From Hyalella azteca (lineage: Eukaryota > Arthropoda > Malacostraca > Amphipoda > Hyalellidae), in NCBI RefSeq assembly GCF_000764305.2, contig NW_025934911.1, forward strand, positions 1-64,000: a stretch of 64,000 nucleotides of DNA. Reading direction: 5' to 3'. Both the position numbers and the translations under genes were made by a program. Positions 49,039 to 60,453 of this stretch are shown piece after piece. Positions within the stretch are counted from its first letter, which is position 1; each line of letters opens with the position of its first letter. The notes below the pieces were generated by a model, which ran no database searches, was not told the DNA's origin, and worked only from the letters and a program-made list of their open reading frames with translations.

Positions 49039-50224
49039 GTACTGAGTTAAATATATTTTTTTATCCTAGCCTTACCACGAACTTTACCACCTCTCTGGCC
49101 ACCGACTGCTCCTATCTGACTCGGCGTCTTTTTCCATTTCCTAACACTAACGGAGTGACAGGTGGCATCTAGCCGATTCAAAGGCCTGACGACTGAATGT
49201 CTGTTTCGGAGTAACCACGCTCCAAACCCATGTATTACGATATCCTGATTGCACAAATAGCAAATCAAATATAAAGTTGATGCTAAAAAAATTACATAGA
49301 TGTAAAATTTTTTCAAAATGAAAACGCTTCGACCACCAGCACAGACAATTTTTTAAAGTCTCGGGAATACACGCGCGTAAAATTATCAATTGTAGATTTG
49401 AAAAGTATTATTGAAGAGTTTATCTGCTAATATTTATTTCATGGTATATTGTCATATTATGTTTCCTCAATTAAGATAGAAATGATCACCTAATAAAATC
49501 ACCTGAACGACTTCACAATATTTGTAATAATAATTTTTTTAACTGACGATGGAACTGCTATCAGAAACGGTTTCACTGCAAATGTGGTCGTGTATATTGT
49601 AGCATCATTTGGTATGAAGCTGTAAGCCTAACATTCAAATAACTCCGATAGCATGATCATACTTTGTGCGCACGATCACCGAATTGAAAAATATATTTAA
49701 GAGATTCACGAGGTCGGTAATATTTAAACGAATTATCGTCTATGTTATATTAATGCATGGTGCTTCTGTTAAATTTAGGTTGGCATCTTAGCATCGCGAG
49801 AGTTTGGCTGATAAGTGTAGTTCGGTTCACGTGAGCTACACATTGTCTCTTTCTCTTACCATAACTAAGGTTGAACAATCAATTAACTACTCTGGAAAGC
49901 ACGCTTCTCTGGAAGGGAGTAAAATACCTAATCATTATGAGAAGTGATGAAACCTCACCTCAGTTGTGCCCAAGTTACTCTGCTTTTGGGCAATTATCTC
50001 TGGCATTATTGCTGCAGTCGGCCAGTGCCACCGATGCGGCGAGCAGCGGGCAATACTCTAAAATATTCATATATTGGCCAGCCTATAGAATCTCTATACA
50101 CTTATACAGATTTTCCGATGGTTAATATACTAGAAATACAGCTTTTGAGCACGATTTGCTATTATGAACTTCACATAGCTTGGCATATGCAGTATCAAGA
50201 TGTCAAATCATGACCCCATTCAGG
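49039..50224. other. No recognisable feature
   Basis: AT-rich, short frames only. Confidence 0.4.
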
Positions 50225-50797
50225 ACGGTCAAACGTGAATTCTATTGGCTCGCAGAACATGAATTGCGTAACTCATCGTCGATCTCTTAGAATAATCGAG
50301 CTCAAATTTTGGTTTAGGGGTAATGCGATTTGAATTCTTCGCTTTATTTTAGTGCCACAGCAACGCATCCATTTCGTGCACTGGGCACGTAATGGCCCCA
50401 ACATGTACACCGTGAATTATTTCTTGATTTTATTTGCCTTTTTTTAATAGTCACAACGGAAGAGCATAACATCTTAGAGGTAAAATAATGGAAAAATGAA
50501 GGCAAAAGCAAGGCATGTTATGTTTATTGGAATTCAGGTACATCATCAAGTGCCGCGGCGTGACACGCTTCCAGCATTCTCCTTACAGACAAGAATTTCG
50601 AACAGAAAACGCAAAACAATCATAACGGGAAGGTAGATGGAAATATGTACAATAGTTATGCGTTTTGGGTATAAAAAACAAATAGCAAAATTATCTCTAA
50701 TATAAAAGCTAATTTTGATTCAAAAGTAGGTACTAGATAATTAGGTAAGTATTTCAATAATATATAATCCCCTCATTTTGAAATAAGACCATATTGT
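50225..50797. repeat. 3' flank of G3, copy of 10330-10889
   Basis: Close match to the G2 3' flank. Similarity continues into the coding tail up to about 50871. Confidence 0.75.
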
Positions 50798-52018
50798 TTA
50801 AATATAGCCAGGGCTTTCTTCAGTACAGGTCGAGGCACCCGTGTCCAGCTCACTACAGCACCCTGATGACATGCCGAAGACCGCGCGCAAGATTTCTTGT
50901 TTTGTTGGCGATGCCGGTCGCCTCAATGAAGATGCTAAGATTCTGTGGGATTTGTTACGCGTGTTACTCTTGCCACACTTTCCCTTGTCTGCAGATTTGC
51001 TGTCATCCTTCCTAGGATGTTTCAGTCTTACTGCTTCCTCATCGCGGTCTTCGCCAAAAAGCTCCGATAATTTCCTCTTCTTCTTGTCGCGAGATTCTGT
51101 TCTTCCTTCAAAAGGAGGTTTGGAATAACATTCCAGCATGACTGAAGGATCAGAGTGCCAGGCAACCAGAAAAGCATTTGCGGCATCACGGGCGCTATTG
51201 ACAGCTCTGGTGACGGAGGTCTTGGCTTCTAAGGCGCTTGCCTGGGTTTGGGTGAGCTTCAGGAGTTCGCCAGAAAGCTCGATGACGGCGTTCGACAATT
51301 TCTGATCCTGATGAAATGAAAAGAAATTAGAAGAACGATCGGTCTTGACTGCAGAATGGGACATGCAGGGACCCAGGGACGTGCTGTGAGAAATGGCAAT
51401 ATTGGTATCCTTCCTGCTGGGGCGTTTGAACATTTCTTCCTCGTCACTATCTTCCCCAAAAAGCTCCTTGAAGATGTTCTTCAAATTCCTTTTTTTCTTT
51501 TTGGTATGTTCGTTCTCTTTCAATACTTCTATATCAAGAGATTTGGAAGAACTATTTGTTGTGACAGTAGAACAGGACTTCCAGGCCCCCAGAGACGTGT
51601 GAGCGGCAGCTGGAAGGACATAGGCATCTTTCCTGGGCCGTTTAGATTTTTCTTTTTCCTCATCGCTGTCTTCGCCAAAAAGCTCTATGAAGATGTCCTT
51701 TAATTTTCTCTCTTTCTTGTCGGTATGCTTGTTCTTTTTAAGCTCATCTTCATCGCGGGTTTTGAAAGAACAACCGCCCTTTACTTTCGGATAAGACTCA
51801 CGGGTGCCAAAAGACGTGTTTGAGGCAGCATGGGGGATATTGGCCGCTCTGGTGACAAGAGACTTGGAATAAGACTTGCAGGTGCCAAAAGACGTGTTTG
51901 AGGCAGCATGGGGGATATTGGCCGCTCTGGTGACGGAAGACTTGGAATCAACGGAGGGTCGGTGGAGCTTCAGGGGTTCGCCGAAAATCTCGGTGAAAGC
52001 ATGCGTCACATTCTGATC
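50798..52018 (-). CDS. G3: multi-LFGED repeat protein exons, C-terminal domain deleted
   Basis: The frame opens after an acceptor (TTTCATTTCACCAG, before 52018) and continues about 406 codons. It has a first EIFGEPLKL motif and three copies of the unit KKRKLK.IF.ELFGED.DEE followed by KRPRKD. There are also two short repeats (TRAANIPHAASNTSFGT, twice) and Lys-rich spacers. A second acceptor-like TTTTCATTTCATCAG lies inside, before 51307, and starts another copy of the exon (SGELLKLTQTQ), so the reading through FFSFHQ there is probably intron. Past about 50872 the frame runs into the G2-type C-terminal tail out of phase. This leaves a nonsense end and most of the conserved domain gone. Likely nuclear by its basic KRPRK motifs; function unknown. 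Confidence 0.55.
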   Translation of the reverse strand, partial: DQNVTHAFTEIFGEPLKLHRPSVDSKSSVTRAANIPHAASNTSFGTCKSYSKSLVTRAANIPHAASNTSFGTRESYPKVKGGCSFKTRDEDELKKNKHTDKKERKLKDIFIELFGEDSDEEKEKSKRPRKDAYVLPAAAHTSLGAWKSCSTVTTNSSSKSLDIEVLKENEHTKKKKRNLKNIFKELFGEDSDEEEMFKRPSRKDTNIAISHSTSLGPCMSHSAVKTDRSSNFFSFHQDQKLSNAVIELSGELLKLTQTQASALEAKTSVTRAVNSARDAANAFLVAWHSDPSVMLECYSKPPFEGRTESRDKKKRKLSELFGEDRDEEAVRLKHPRKDDSKSADKGKCGKSNTRNKSHRILASSLRRPASPTKQEILRAVFGMSSGCCSELDTGASTCTEESPGYI

Positions 52019-52189
52019 CTGGTGAAATGAAAATAAATTAGAAATTCAAGTGATGTGAACACGGACGTGGAAATGAAATGAATGCATGAAATTGGAGCAC
52101 ACACATCACATAATATTCAAGGGTATGAACACCGGACTCGCATGAGGTCAATAATGCTAATGCTTCATTCTTCATACAAACACAAAGTG

Positions 52190-53622
52190 AATTAAGACAA
52201 TTGTTTTCGAATGACGCACTGCAGCGTATGTCACTATATATTAGTTAACTGTTTTATAGTCTGAGAGAGAAATGTGAGAATGCAAATGATAGTTAATTCC
52301 ATATAAATCATGCAGGAGAGAGAGCAGGACAAAAGCAGTCTCGTACAATGGCGATCCGTTCACTATATTATACAAAGACTTTAACGCTCGAGTTAATGCA
52401 GGAAAAGGCAACACGTCAAACAAAATTACTGGGAATAGAGTATAAGCAGCGGCCCATAAAGCAATTAAGAAGCTAATGTCAACTACTGAGACAATTGTAC
52501 AGAAAATGCATCATTGCGTCAGTCCCGTGCGATTCAATGATAACCCAACAACATGTGCAGATTTTCACATCACACATTCAAAAAAGTGCACGCAAAATGA
52601 ATACTTTTGTTAGTGCAACATCCAAGCAACACCCAAGAGCCTATCAACAGAAGAAGGTTAAGGCGTCATCGAGGCTCTCGTGTTCCCGTGTACTTTGATG
52701 GCAGAACTCCTCGCCAGGGATCTGCGTACTAAGATACGGTATCATTTAAATATTGACTGCTGAGTATTACTGTCCATGGATGGAAAAGAAACTTCCTCGA
52801 GAACATTTTAAGCGGACAAATGACACGTCGTGATGGTCAAGAAATTACAATACGCAAAAGCGGAAGAAGATTAGGGAAGCTCAATTCACTGCATTATATT
52901 CTCACAAGTATAGTATCTAGTATGGTATCTTCGGAATTGAAGAATAGGCCTGGATAGGCCTGTCGCCGAGCACAAAAGCTTACCGAGTTCGGGAACGTTT
53001 TATCTGAAGCAGTGAGCTGCAACACTTCATTCACACGTAATGTTAGTCACTCATAACAGCGATGTACGAGAGCCATTGGCGTACAGGGATGAGCGTTAGT
53101 GGGACATGCATTCTTGCATGGGAAACTTGCAAGCAGATTATCAGCAAAGCCTTCAATATAAGTGTAATTTAAGTGGAGGTATGTAGCAAGACCTGCAACT
53201 GTTAAAACTGACATAGGTAAATGTAAAGGAATTACGGAATTATGTGCAGAAAGATCTATGAACGGCAAATGACTGACTGGAAAAGTGTTCAAGATTTGAT
53301 GATGCATCAGGATTGCCCTCCCCAGGGGAATATCGCAGCTCGCATGAAAATCGCTGATAGGAATGCAATGAAATTTAATGAGGCTAACAAGCACTGGAAT
53401 GAATATAAGATGGAGAGATAATGCTAACATATTCACTACAAAGGAAGTCATAAGCGACATCAACTCGTGGATGTGTTGCACCGTTCAAGCGCTAGCGGAC
53501 ATATGGCGCTGTTCCCAAGTTTCCCAACGCATACAGGATTAACGGAGACAATCAGTCGCTACTTGAGGACGTGGATGTTGCGGGTAGAATCAAGCGTCTA
53601 ATGCCAAGCCAGTGCAATGTAT
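52190..53622. repeat. 5' flank of G3, homologous to 7010-8416
   Basis: See 7010-8416. It includes the 180-base near-identical block at 53443-53622. Confidence 0.7.
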
Positions 53623-53774
53623 TTGCGATCACACTTGAAGTTGTTGGTGGAACACAACAAGAAAAACAAAGCTACATCACACTTTAAATGCGAGAAAATA
53701 CCCGTTAGCCTCAAAAAGCATGCAAGTAACGAAGGCTTATAATAATATTAGAAGAAATAGACGGCACACAGAGA

Positions 53775-54720
53775 AGCGTGAACGAGTTTCCGTTTATAGC
53801 GAACTTAGTCGATAACATAACAGCAAACTACCCGCAACAGTCAAAAGAATAAAAAGCACGCTCGCCTGGGTCGCTAGGTCAGCATCCTCACTAGCGCTGG
53901 CAAGTGAAGCTAGTTGAGGTTCTGCAGGCCAGACTGGGAACTTGTAAGTTCTTCAGCATCGCCGTCACGATGGATGATATCACACATATGTGGAGCTCGT
54001 CTCTATGTTACGAGACTTGCATAAAACATTAAGTGATGTGAAGCAGACAGCGCTGACGCTGGCTGTCCTGCAGTATTAGGAGAGACAGCCAAGGCTTCCC
54101 TTGAAAGATAATGACGGGCAACAACAAATATTCTTGGGCCAATGAGCTACAACACTTCGTTCATTCATGGTGCTAGTTTATAGGTGCCAGTCGTATTATT
54201 GGCGCCGGCAACAGTTACCTTTCTTCATTGCTATCATCGCTTAATGAACTGATGAGTCGGAATTGATATCACTGATGCAATACCTATACGATGTTAGCAG
54301 TAATTTTCAAAGGCTGTGATCGCTTCTAAGAAAGGAGATGAAGAAGAGTTCAATTATTCTGAAGGGCGCACCGCCAGCAAGTAAGGGACACGGTGTGGTG
54401 GCGGTGCCTCTGGGCTGGGGCATTTGCTCCCATCAGTTTGTTGCTGAAGGCCTAATGTCCTGAGCTCAGAGGTGCGGCTAATGCCGCTATAGTGCAGCAC
54501 ATGCCTCCTATTAATACCTAGTTAGCAGCTACGGCTTCTTGCGCTACCATACAAAGTTAACTGGCCTTGACACCAACCTTTTCGACCGTTGTGCTCAAAC
54601 AGGACACGCGCTTGGCCGTCTTGCGCTCGGATGTCTTGTTATGAGGGGCGGCGAGTGGGGCCGGGTTCAGCAGTGGCAGGCGCTTCTCGCTCGTTGCTAC
54701 GTCCTGTTAATAGGGAAAAT
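53775..54720. repeat. Duplicated block (copy of 11689-12635)
   Basis: About 99% identical to the first copy; starts AAGCGTGAACGAG. Confidence 0.9.
54578..54703 (-). CDS. Candidate internal exon of AF9-like gene (linker), copy b
   Basis: Identical in sequence and splice borders to 12493-12618. Here it lies 442 bases downstream of the proposed end of YEATS exon C of copy 2, in the correct order and strand for the next exon of that gene. Phase at the YEATS exon donor is uncertain. Confidence 0.45.
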
Positions 54721-54952
54721 GTCAGCACATGCGTGGTGGCTGTAAGAGATGCACAAGTATTGAATACAAAATGAAAACGACCAATGATACATCACAATCA
54801 TTTCAGATCAAATTAACAGAGGCGCATAACCTTTGCTCTCGGTGTAATTCTCCAGCATTCCCCACCTATAGTGTCAACCACCACGACTGTAGACATTCAC
54901 ACGCGACCATGCTTCTCTTCACATTGATAATAATCACAATGTTAGCACCTAT

Positions 54953-55114
54953 GCCACATACACGCCACCACACACTCGTGCCACATACATGCCACCATTC
55001 ACTAATGCCACATACACGCCACCACACACTCATGCCACATACATGCCACCATTCACTAATGCCACATACATGTCTCCATACACTCATGCCACATACATGC
55101 CACCACACACTCAT
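54953..55114. repeat. 27-bp minisatellite
   Basis: Six units of GCCACATACATGCCACCAYTC-like sequence with period 27. It sits just 3' of the YEATS exon C frame on the minus strand. The frame stays open through it, but a Trp/Cys/His/Met-rich product makes an intronic location more likely. Confidence 0.85.
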
Positions 55115-55144
55115 GCCACCACCTGCACCACCACGACCACCCAC

Positions 55145-55517
55145 CGCCTGGGACGCTGCACCAGGGGCAAGTAGAGGCGCGGCTCTAGCGTAGGGTGTGA
55201 GGCTGACGCCTCCTGCTGCCAGCAGCTTCTTCTTTAGTTCCTCTTGTGGGCTGTAAGGGGCAAGTAGAGGCGCGGCTCTAGCGTAGGGTGTGAGGCTGAC
55301 GCCTCCTGCTGCCAGCAGCTTCTTCTTTAGTCCCTCTTGTGGGCTGTAAGGGGCAAGTAGAGGCGCGGCTCTAGCGTAGGGTGTGAGGCTGACGCCTCCT
55401 GCTGCCAGCAGCTTCTTCTTTAGTTCCTCTTGTGGGCTGTAGAACGTGAGGCGTTCGCAGCGGGTGAGGGTGATAGGCGGTGCCTGGAGGTCTTGCAGGA
55501 CAAGGTTATACTCAAAC
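55145..55517 (-). CDS. AF9/ENL: AF9/ENL-like gene copy 2, YEATS exon C with threefold 31-residue repeat
   Basis: Same acceptor as copy 1, before 55517. After ERLTF, a 93-base unit (YSPQEELKKKLLAAGG plus a Pro/Ala tail) occurs three times in frame (55164-55442), multiplying the YEATS C-terminal helix. A plausible donor GTGGGT follows base 55145; this end is inferred. The protein is otherwise the same as copy 1. Confidence 0.75.
55164..55442. repeat. 93-bp in-frame tandem repeat
   Basis: Three units starting GGGGCAAGTAGAGGCGCGGC at 55164, 55257 and 55350, with only one substitution (TTAGTTCC/TTAGTCCC). Copy 1 retains a single unit, cut at the unit start. Confidence 0.95.
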
Positions 55518-55788
55518 CTGCACATTGGTGACATGGTTTAAACGCGCCAACAAATTACAAACTCGCAGACTTTTCATCCAGCATTATTCAGATAAAGGAA
55601 ACAATACATAAAATATGAGCAGCGTTGTCCATACAAGTAACAGTGATAACCTGCTTTCTTCTACCTATGAATTTATTTGAACACCATCAATAAACTTCTA
55701 ATATATATTATGTAGGAGGACAGTATAAAATTAACATCATCAATTCACAATTATGTTCAGGAATTAAAACAGGAAATGATCAAGGTAC

Positions 55789-55882
55789 CTCATTTGTTTC
55801 TTGTTCTTCAAGAAAATGTCCACAGGAAAATAGAATCCTGCATACCCCTTCTCAGTAATGATGAAAGGAGGCGTCTTGAGGG
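55789..55882 (-). CDS. AF9/ENL: AF9/ENL-like gene copy 2, YEATS exon B
   Basis: 94 bases, same splice borders as copy 1. It encodes TLKTPPF and GYAGFYFPVDIF, at two positions closer to the AF9/ENL family than copy 1. The frame is intact. Confidence 0.9.
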
Positions 55883-56389
55883 CTGCAAGGGCAAACAAAA
55901 ATACAATAAGACAACATGCACACTGGAAGTGAACAAAAAGAGGATAGTGCCATTGAAGGTATTTAGACAGAAGCTGTTTCTTTATTACAATTATTTCTGA
56001 ACAATGATGGCAATGAAGTTTGATTAAAGTGCATAGCTGGATCTACAGATGGTGACCAAATAATGAAGACTGATGAATGGGCCATGGTACAATTCTCACT
56101 GTATGAACTTGACAAATTGTTTAATGTCAAGTGAATACATACAAGAAAGTTAAACATTATAAAATTCCATTTAACTAAGCTCTTTTACAGGAACTAAAGC
56201 ATTGATAGAGATGAAAAAGAGCCTCTGAATTGTCACAACTGCACTCAGCTACATTCTTATAGCTGAAGTATAAAATGTATTTCAATCATAATGAAAGATA
56301 AAGCAACCTTCTCCAGATGGCACAATTGGCACTGGTTTATACAGCAGGAAGGTAAAATGCATTGCAAATGATGAAAGACAAGAACTCAC

Positions 56390-56574
56390 TTCTCTTGGGC
56401 CCCTTGAAACTTTCATGTAGATTGAAGACAACCTTCTCTACAATATCAGCGAGGCTGCGATCATTCTCCCCCCTGACCCACACACACACTCCACTCGTGG
56501 GTGAAGCCCTCTTTAGTTACATGCTGCAGCACCCGGGCAGTGTGCCCGAGCTCAATGCTCACTGCCACTACACT
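56390..56574 (-). pseudogene. AF9/ENL: AF9/ENL-like gene copy 2, YEATS exon A with 4-bp insertion
   Basis: 185 bases instead of 181. A GT repeat within the codons for EWSVWV is longer by four bases (56479-56489), shifting the frame and removing the second half of the exon, including HESF. Borders are otherwise conserved. It is a real pseudogenising change, an allele, or a dinucleotide-repeat consensus error. Confidence 0.85.
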
Positions 56575-59022
56575 CTGTTGAAAATTGGTACAGGTGTGAA
56601 GTAGGCTGGGTAAATACAATTTTACCTTGTAAATACAAGGTAAAATGCCTTAAAAGATATCAGCCTAAAGTAAATATCTTCATGGGACATATGCTGAATT
56701 GAATAGTTAAGTCAGAGTCAATCATGAAGAAACAAACTTCAGGGATATCTCTAATGATAAATCACATAAGGCATCACTAAGCTTCTATTTACAATGCAAT
56801 TCTCCAGTAATAATTAGATTACACAAGAAATTCTTCTTTCATCCTCAGGAAATTTATTCAGCCCCACAAAATGTAGCCATGCCACAACACCCTCATTAAA
56901 TGTCAAACCAGCCATCTAAATAATGCCTGGCAAGTTCCAGATTTGGAGTTTGCCTTTGCACCTCAGGAATTCCAAAGCTCTGAGTCCATTTTGTTACTGA
57001 ATGACCCTATGGCTTCCCGTCATATTACCTCCTATTTTAATATTCTTATATTTTCTGCATAGAGAACAAAATGAAGAAAAAACTATTCATATTAAAATGA
57101 AATGTGGTTAGCAATTAGCAAACTTACCATTGCCATTCTTAGTGAGCTGCAAAGAGTTGAGAAGACTAGCTAAGTTATAGAACACTAAGAACTCTTTATA
57201 AAATCAGAGAGTTGAGAGAATATAGCCTGATATATTTAATCATTAATTGAATATGAATCACAAGTAAGCATATGCCTCTTCAACCTGAAATGGAGGAGTT
57301 GGGTGAGCACAAGCAACACAAATATAACTTTCATTGTATTTTCTGTGGTCATTTGATAGAGATATTTCAAAGTCCTGCAGTATTATGCAGACTGAAATCA
57401 TTTAGGAATCTCATGCTTATAAAATACATTGGCACTAGCAGGTTTGCCTGTCATTACCTAAAATGTATAATGCCAGCTATCTTACAAACTTATTGTACTA
57501 AATCATTTAAATATGAATATAACAATGCATGCTATTTACAGCATGGCATGTTCTAACTCATATCTTACACACATCATAGAACTCATATTTGGTTCTAGTT
57601 TTAAAATAGAAAAAAACTAAATTGTTTTTTTAAAAATTGTTTTTTTTCTGTTTTAAAAACTCCACTGAAATAAAATTAAGAATATATTACAGTAGATACT
57701 GGAATATTACAGAAATATACTGATCAGTAATGAACAGAAACATTGCAAGCATCAGTAAACTTGAGAGTAATTATCTTGGATGCAAACAAGGAATTATTAC
57801 AAGTATAATATGGCAGGTTCCCAGGACCAAGAGGCTTCCTGCTCACACTTGCCCTTGTTATGGGCTGTCACTCTTACTGCTGCAGAGTGGTGGTAACCTT
57901 GATCCCACTTGGGGAAGTAACTCTCCCCCAGTTAGGAGTTATTGTGAAATTATTTTGAATCTTGAAATTCATGGTAAACAATATCTATATTTTTGTTATC
58001 AGTGCTCTCCATCTCATTCTCTTTGCCTCTTTGCGCAGACCATTATTTCATGCACCAGTGTTGAATCAAGTTCCAAATCTCCCATCTGCCATTATCTCTT
58101 ACTCACACTACTGCCTATGGCTGGTGCCAAGTTATACCTTTTTATACCTTTATACCTAGTTGCCAAGATATACCTTTTTAAATCACTGCTCGTACATACA
58201 TTGATAAAGGCTTTAATGCCATGTTTTTGAGAATACTGTTATAGATGAGAAATATATTTATCTGTTATCCTGCTAGATAGTTTATTGTGTATATATGTTT
58301 TGAAGTTTGAATTGATGATGTGTTTAATAATACCTATTTGTGTTAGGTGTTTATAGTGTAAATATTTTACAGAAGCATCTTCAAGTACTTTCACAGAAGC
58401 CAATATATGCTTAAATAACCTACAGGTACCAATTCATGTAACAAGACAATCTCCATATTTTGTGTGCCAAAAGCAGTGAATCAAGTGTCAAGGAATGTGT
58501 AATGATATTGAAGGGGATGATACATAAAGTATTAAATGACCACTGAGGAAATGTGCAATTGTCATAATTGGATATTTACCACACTAATGAAACATAGTTA
58601 CAAATAGAATAGTAACAGAAAAAACATAATTTATACCTATTCTTTATACCTGCCTAGCTGATTTCAATTAGAGCTGATAAGCACCTTACAAAACTTGCTC
58701 TAGCTAAGGGGTTGGTGATTATGAGCTTTCAGTAGACTAATAAAGTTTTCCATGTAATTGCAAGGTTTGCTGGTGATTCAACTAAAATAAATTTGAAGTC
58801 ATATTTTGTGCTTATGTTGGTTATTGGCAGCTATTTTGGTGTGTACGTTCTTTTTGGCAATGGGCATTTAATGAAATTCAGTGACTAGGTGTAGAATTAA
58901 ATTAAATATTGAGTCAACTTCACCTGCAACCAACCAAAGCTTATTTCTACCTATTTTTATGGTTCACAATCTTGCCTTCCATAAATAGGCATAGACACAT
59001 TGTAGTAAACATTTTATAACAT

Positions 59023-59111
59023 AAAAAAAAAACAAAAAAAAAACACAGGACAACACACGAGACTCCACATCTCAAAAACAGAAAAAAATGACACAAAAAA
59101 AAAAAAAAAAA
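59023..59111. other. A-biased corrupted segment
   Basis: Compared with 40251-40340 (90 bases), these 89 bases keep length and order but many T and G positions read A or C. Flanks are nearly identical. It looks like low-quality consensus rather than an insertion. Confidence 0.6.
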
Positions 59112-60453
59112 GAAAAGTTACTGATTATGTTACTAATAATATTGTAATTTACACGTTATGCAGATATTTGCAAAATAACACTAAATTTACAGCACATTCT
59201 AGCTGTGCTGATGATGGAATGATTTTGAGAGAAAATGAGAAAATTATACATATGAAAAACTGCATATTTAATAATTTTAAATACCTACAACTTATAGCAG
59301 GGAATGCAATGCAAGGTACTGCAGAAGAGCCAAGTACTAGTTGTAAATGCAAGAGCTAAGGAATGGACTGGATGCATTTGCATGGATTAATGGTGAAGCT
59401 GATCAGACTGAATTTAGTATATTTATTATATATACAGAAAAGTGGCAGGATAGATGCTAGCAGCCCCAGCTGAGCTGGAATGCAGACAAGTCAAAATATG
59501 GGAAAAGGTTTGTCCAGGGAGATAAGAATGACAGCAGACGTGGTATTTAAATTAAGAATGGAACACATGATGTGAAATGAATGTTTATTGCAAGTTGTAT
59601 AGTATGGAACAGGAGACTGAGCAAGTGGGAATGTGTCATCCAATATTGAAGGAGTGGGTTAACTAAAACACCTCCTGGTGAAGCATAATGCATAGGAGTG
59701 ATGAGGCTTGCAAGATTAGAAGCCATGTGGGGGGTATTAATAAACAACACAACCACATCAAAACTCCCATGATACCAGTGAAGGCCCGGGACAGCCATAA
59801 TCGTCCTAATTGACATTCTCCTCAAATCATCACCACCCTCAAACTAGGAGAAATATACAAGACATTCCAGCTGGTCTAAATCTAGGCCTCTCTAACACAT
59901 AGCCAATGCTTAATAATTATTAACCATATGACAAACTCTGCTGGATCTATTTCATATATAAGTGACAGCGTTTCAAGTATTATTGTAACTACTGTCCATG
60001 ATTAATGGTGCACTAGTCAACATTCAAGCAAAACTGGAAAATCTGGTAGGAGCATCCCATGGAAGAGCAAACACTGCCTATGCCAACTAACAATTTCACC
60101 AATCTTGCTAACCCTTACCCATAAATTTTCTGAATGAATCAACTCATTTAATTTTTGAAATGAACTAGGAGGTGGATAGCTAAACTCATACCTAACAGAG
60201 AATGAAGCCATTATTATTTTCAATGATAAATTGCCTCCACCATAAATTGCATATTCTACCAATTTTCTGCAACAGATATTCATCAGGAAAATTAGTATAA
60301 CTGTTCCTTCAATATGACCCATGCCCTTTGGTTTTAACTCTACTTTGTACCATCCAAATTGAATAAAAAAAAATCGTTCATTTTCATTTTTTTAAAACTA
60401 CTTATGAAATAAGCAGTTTTACTAGTAATTTCCAGAGAAATTTTCCCCTTAAT

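Noticed and set aside
54729..55193. Plus-strand 154-codon His/Pro-rich ORF
   Set aside because: It is composed of the 27-base minisatellite; no start context or relatives.
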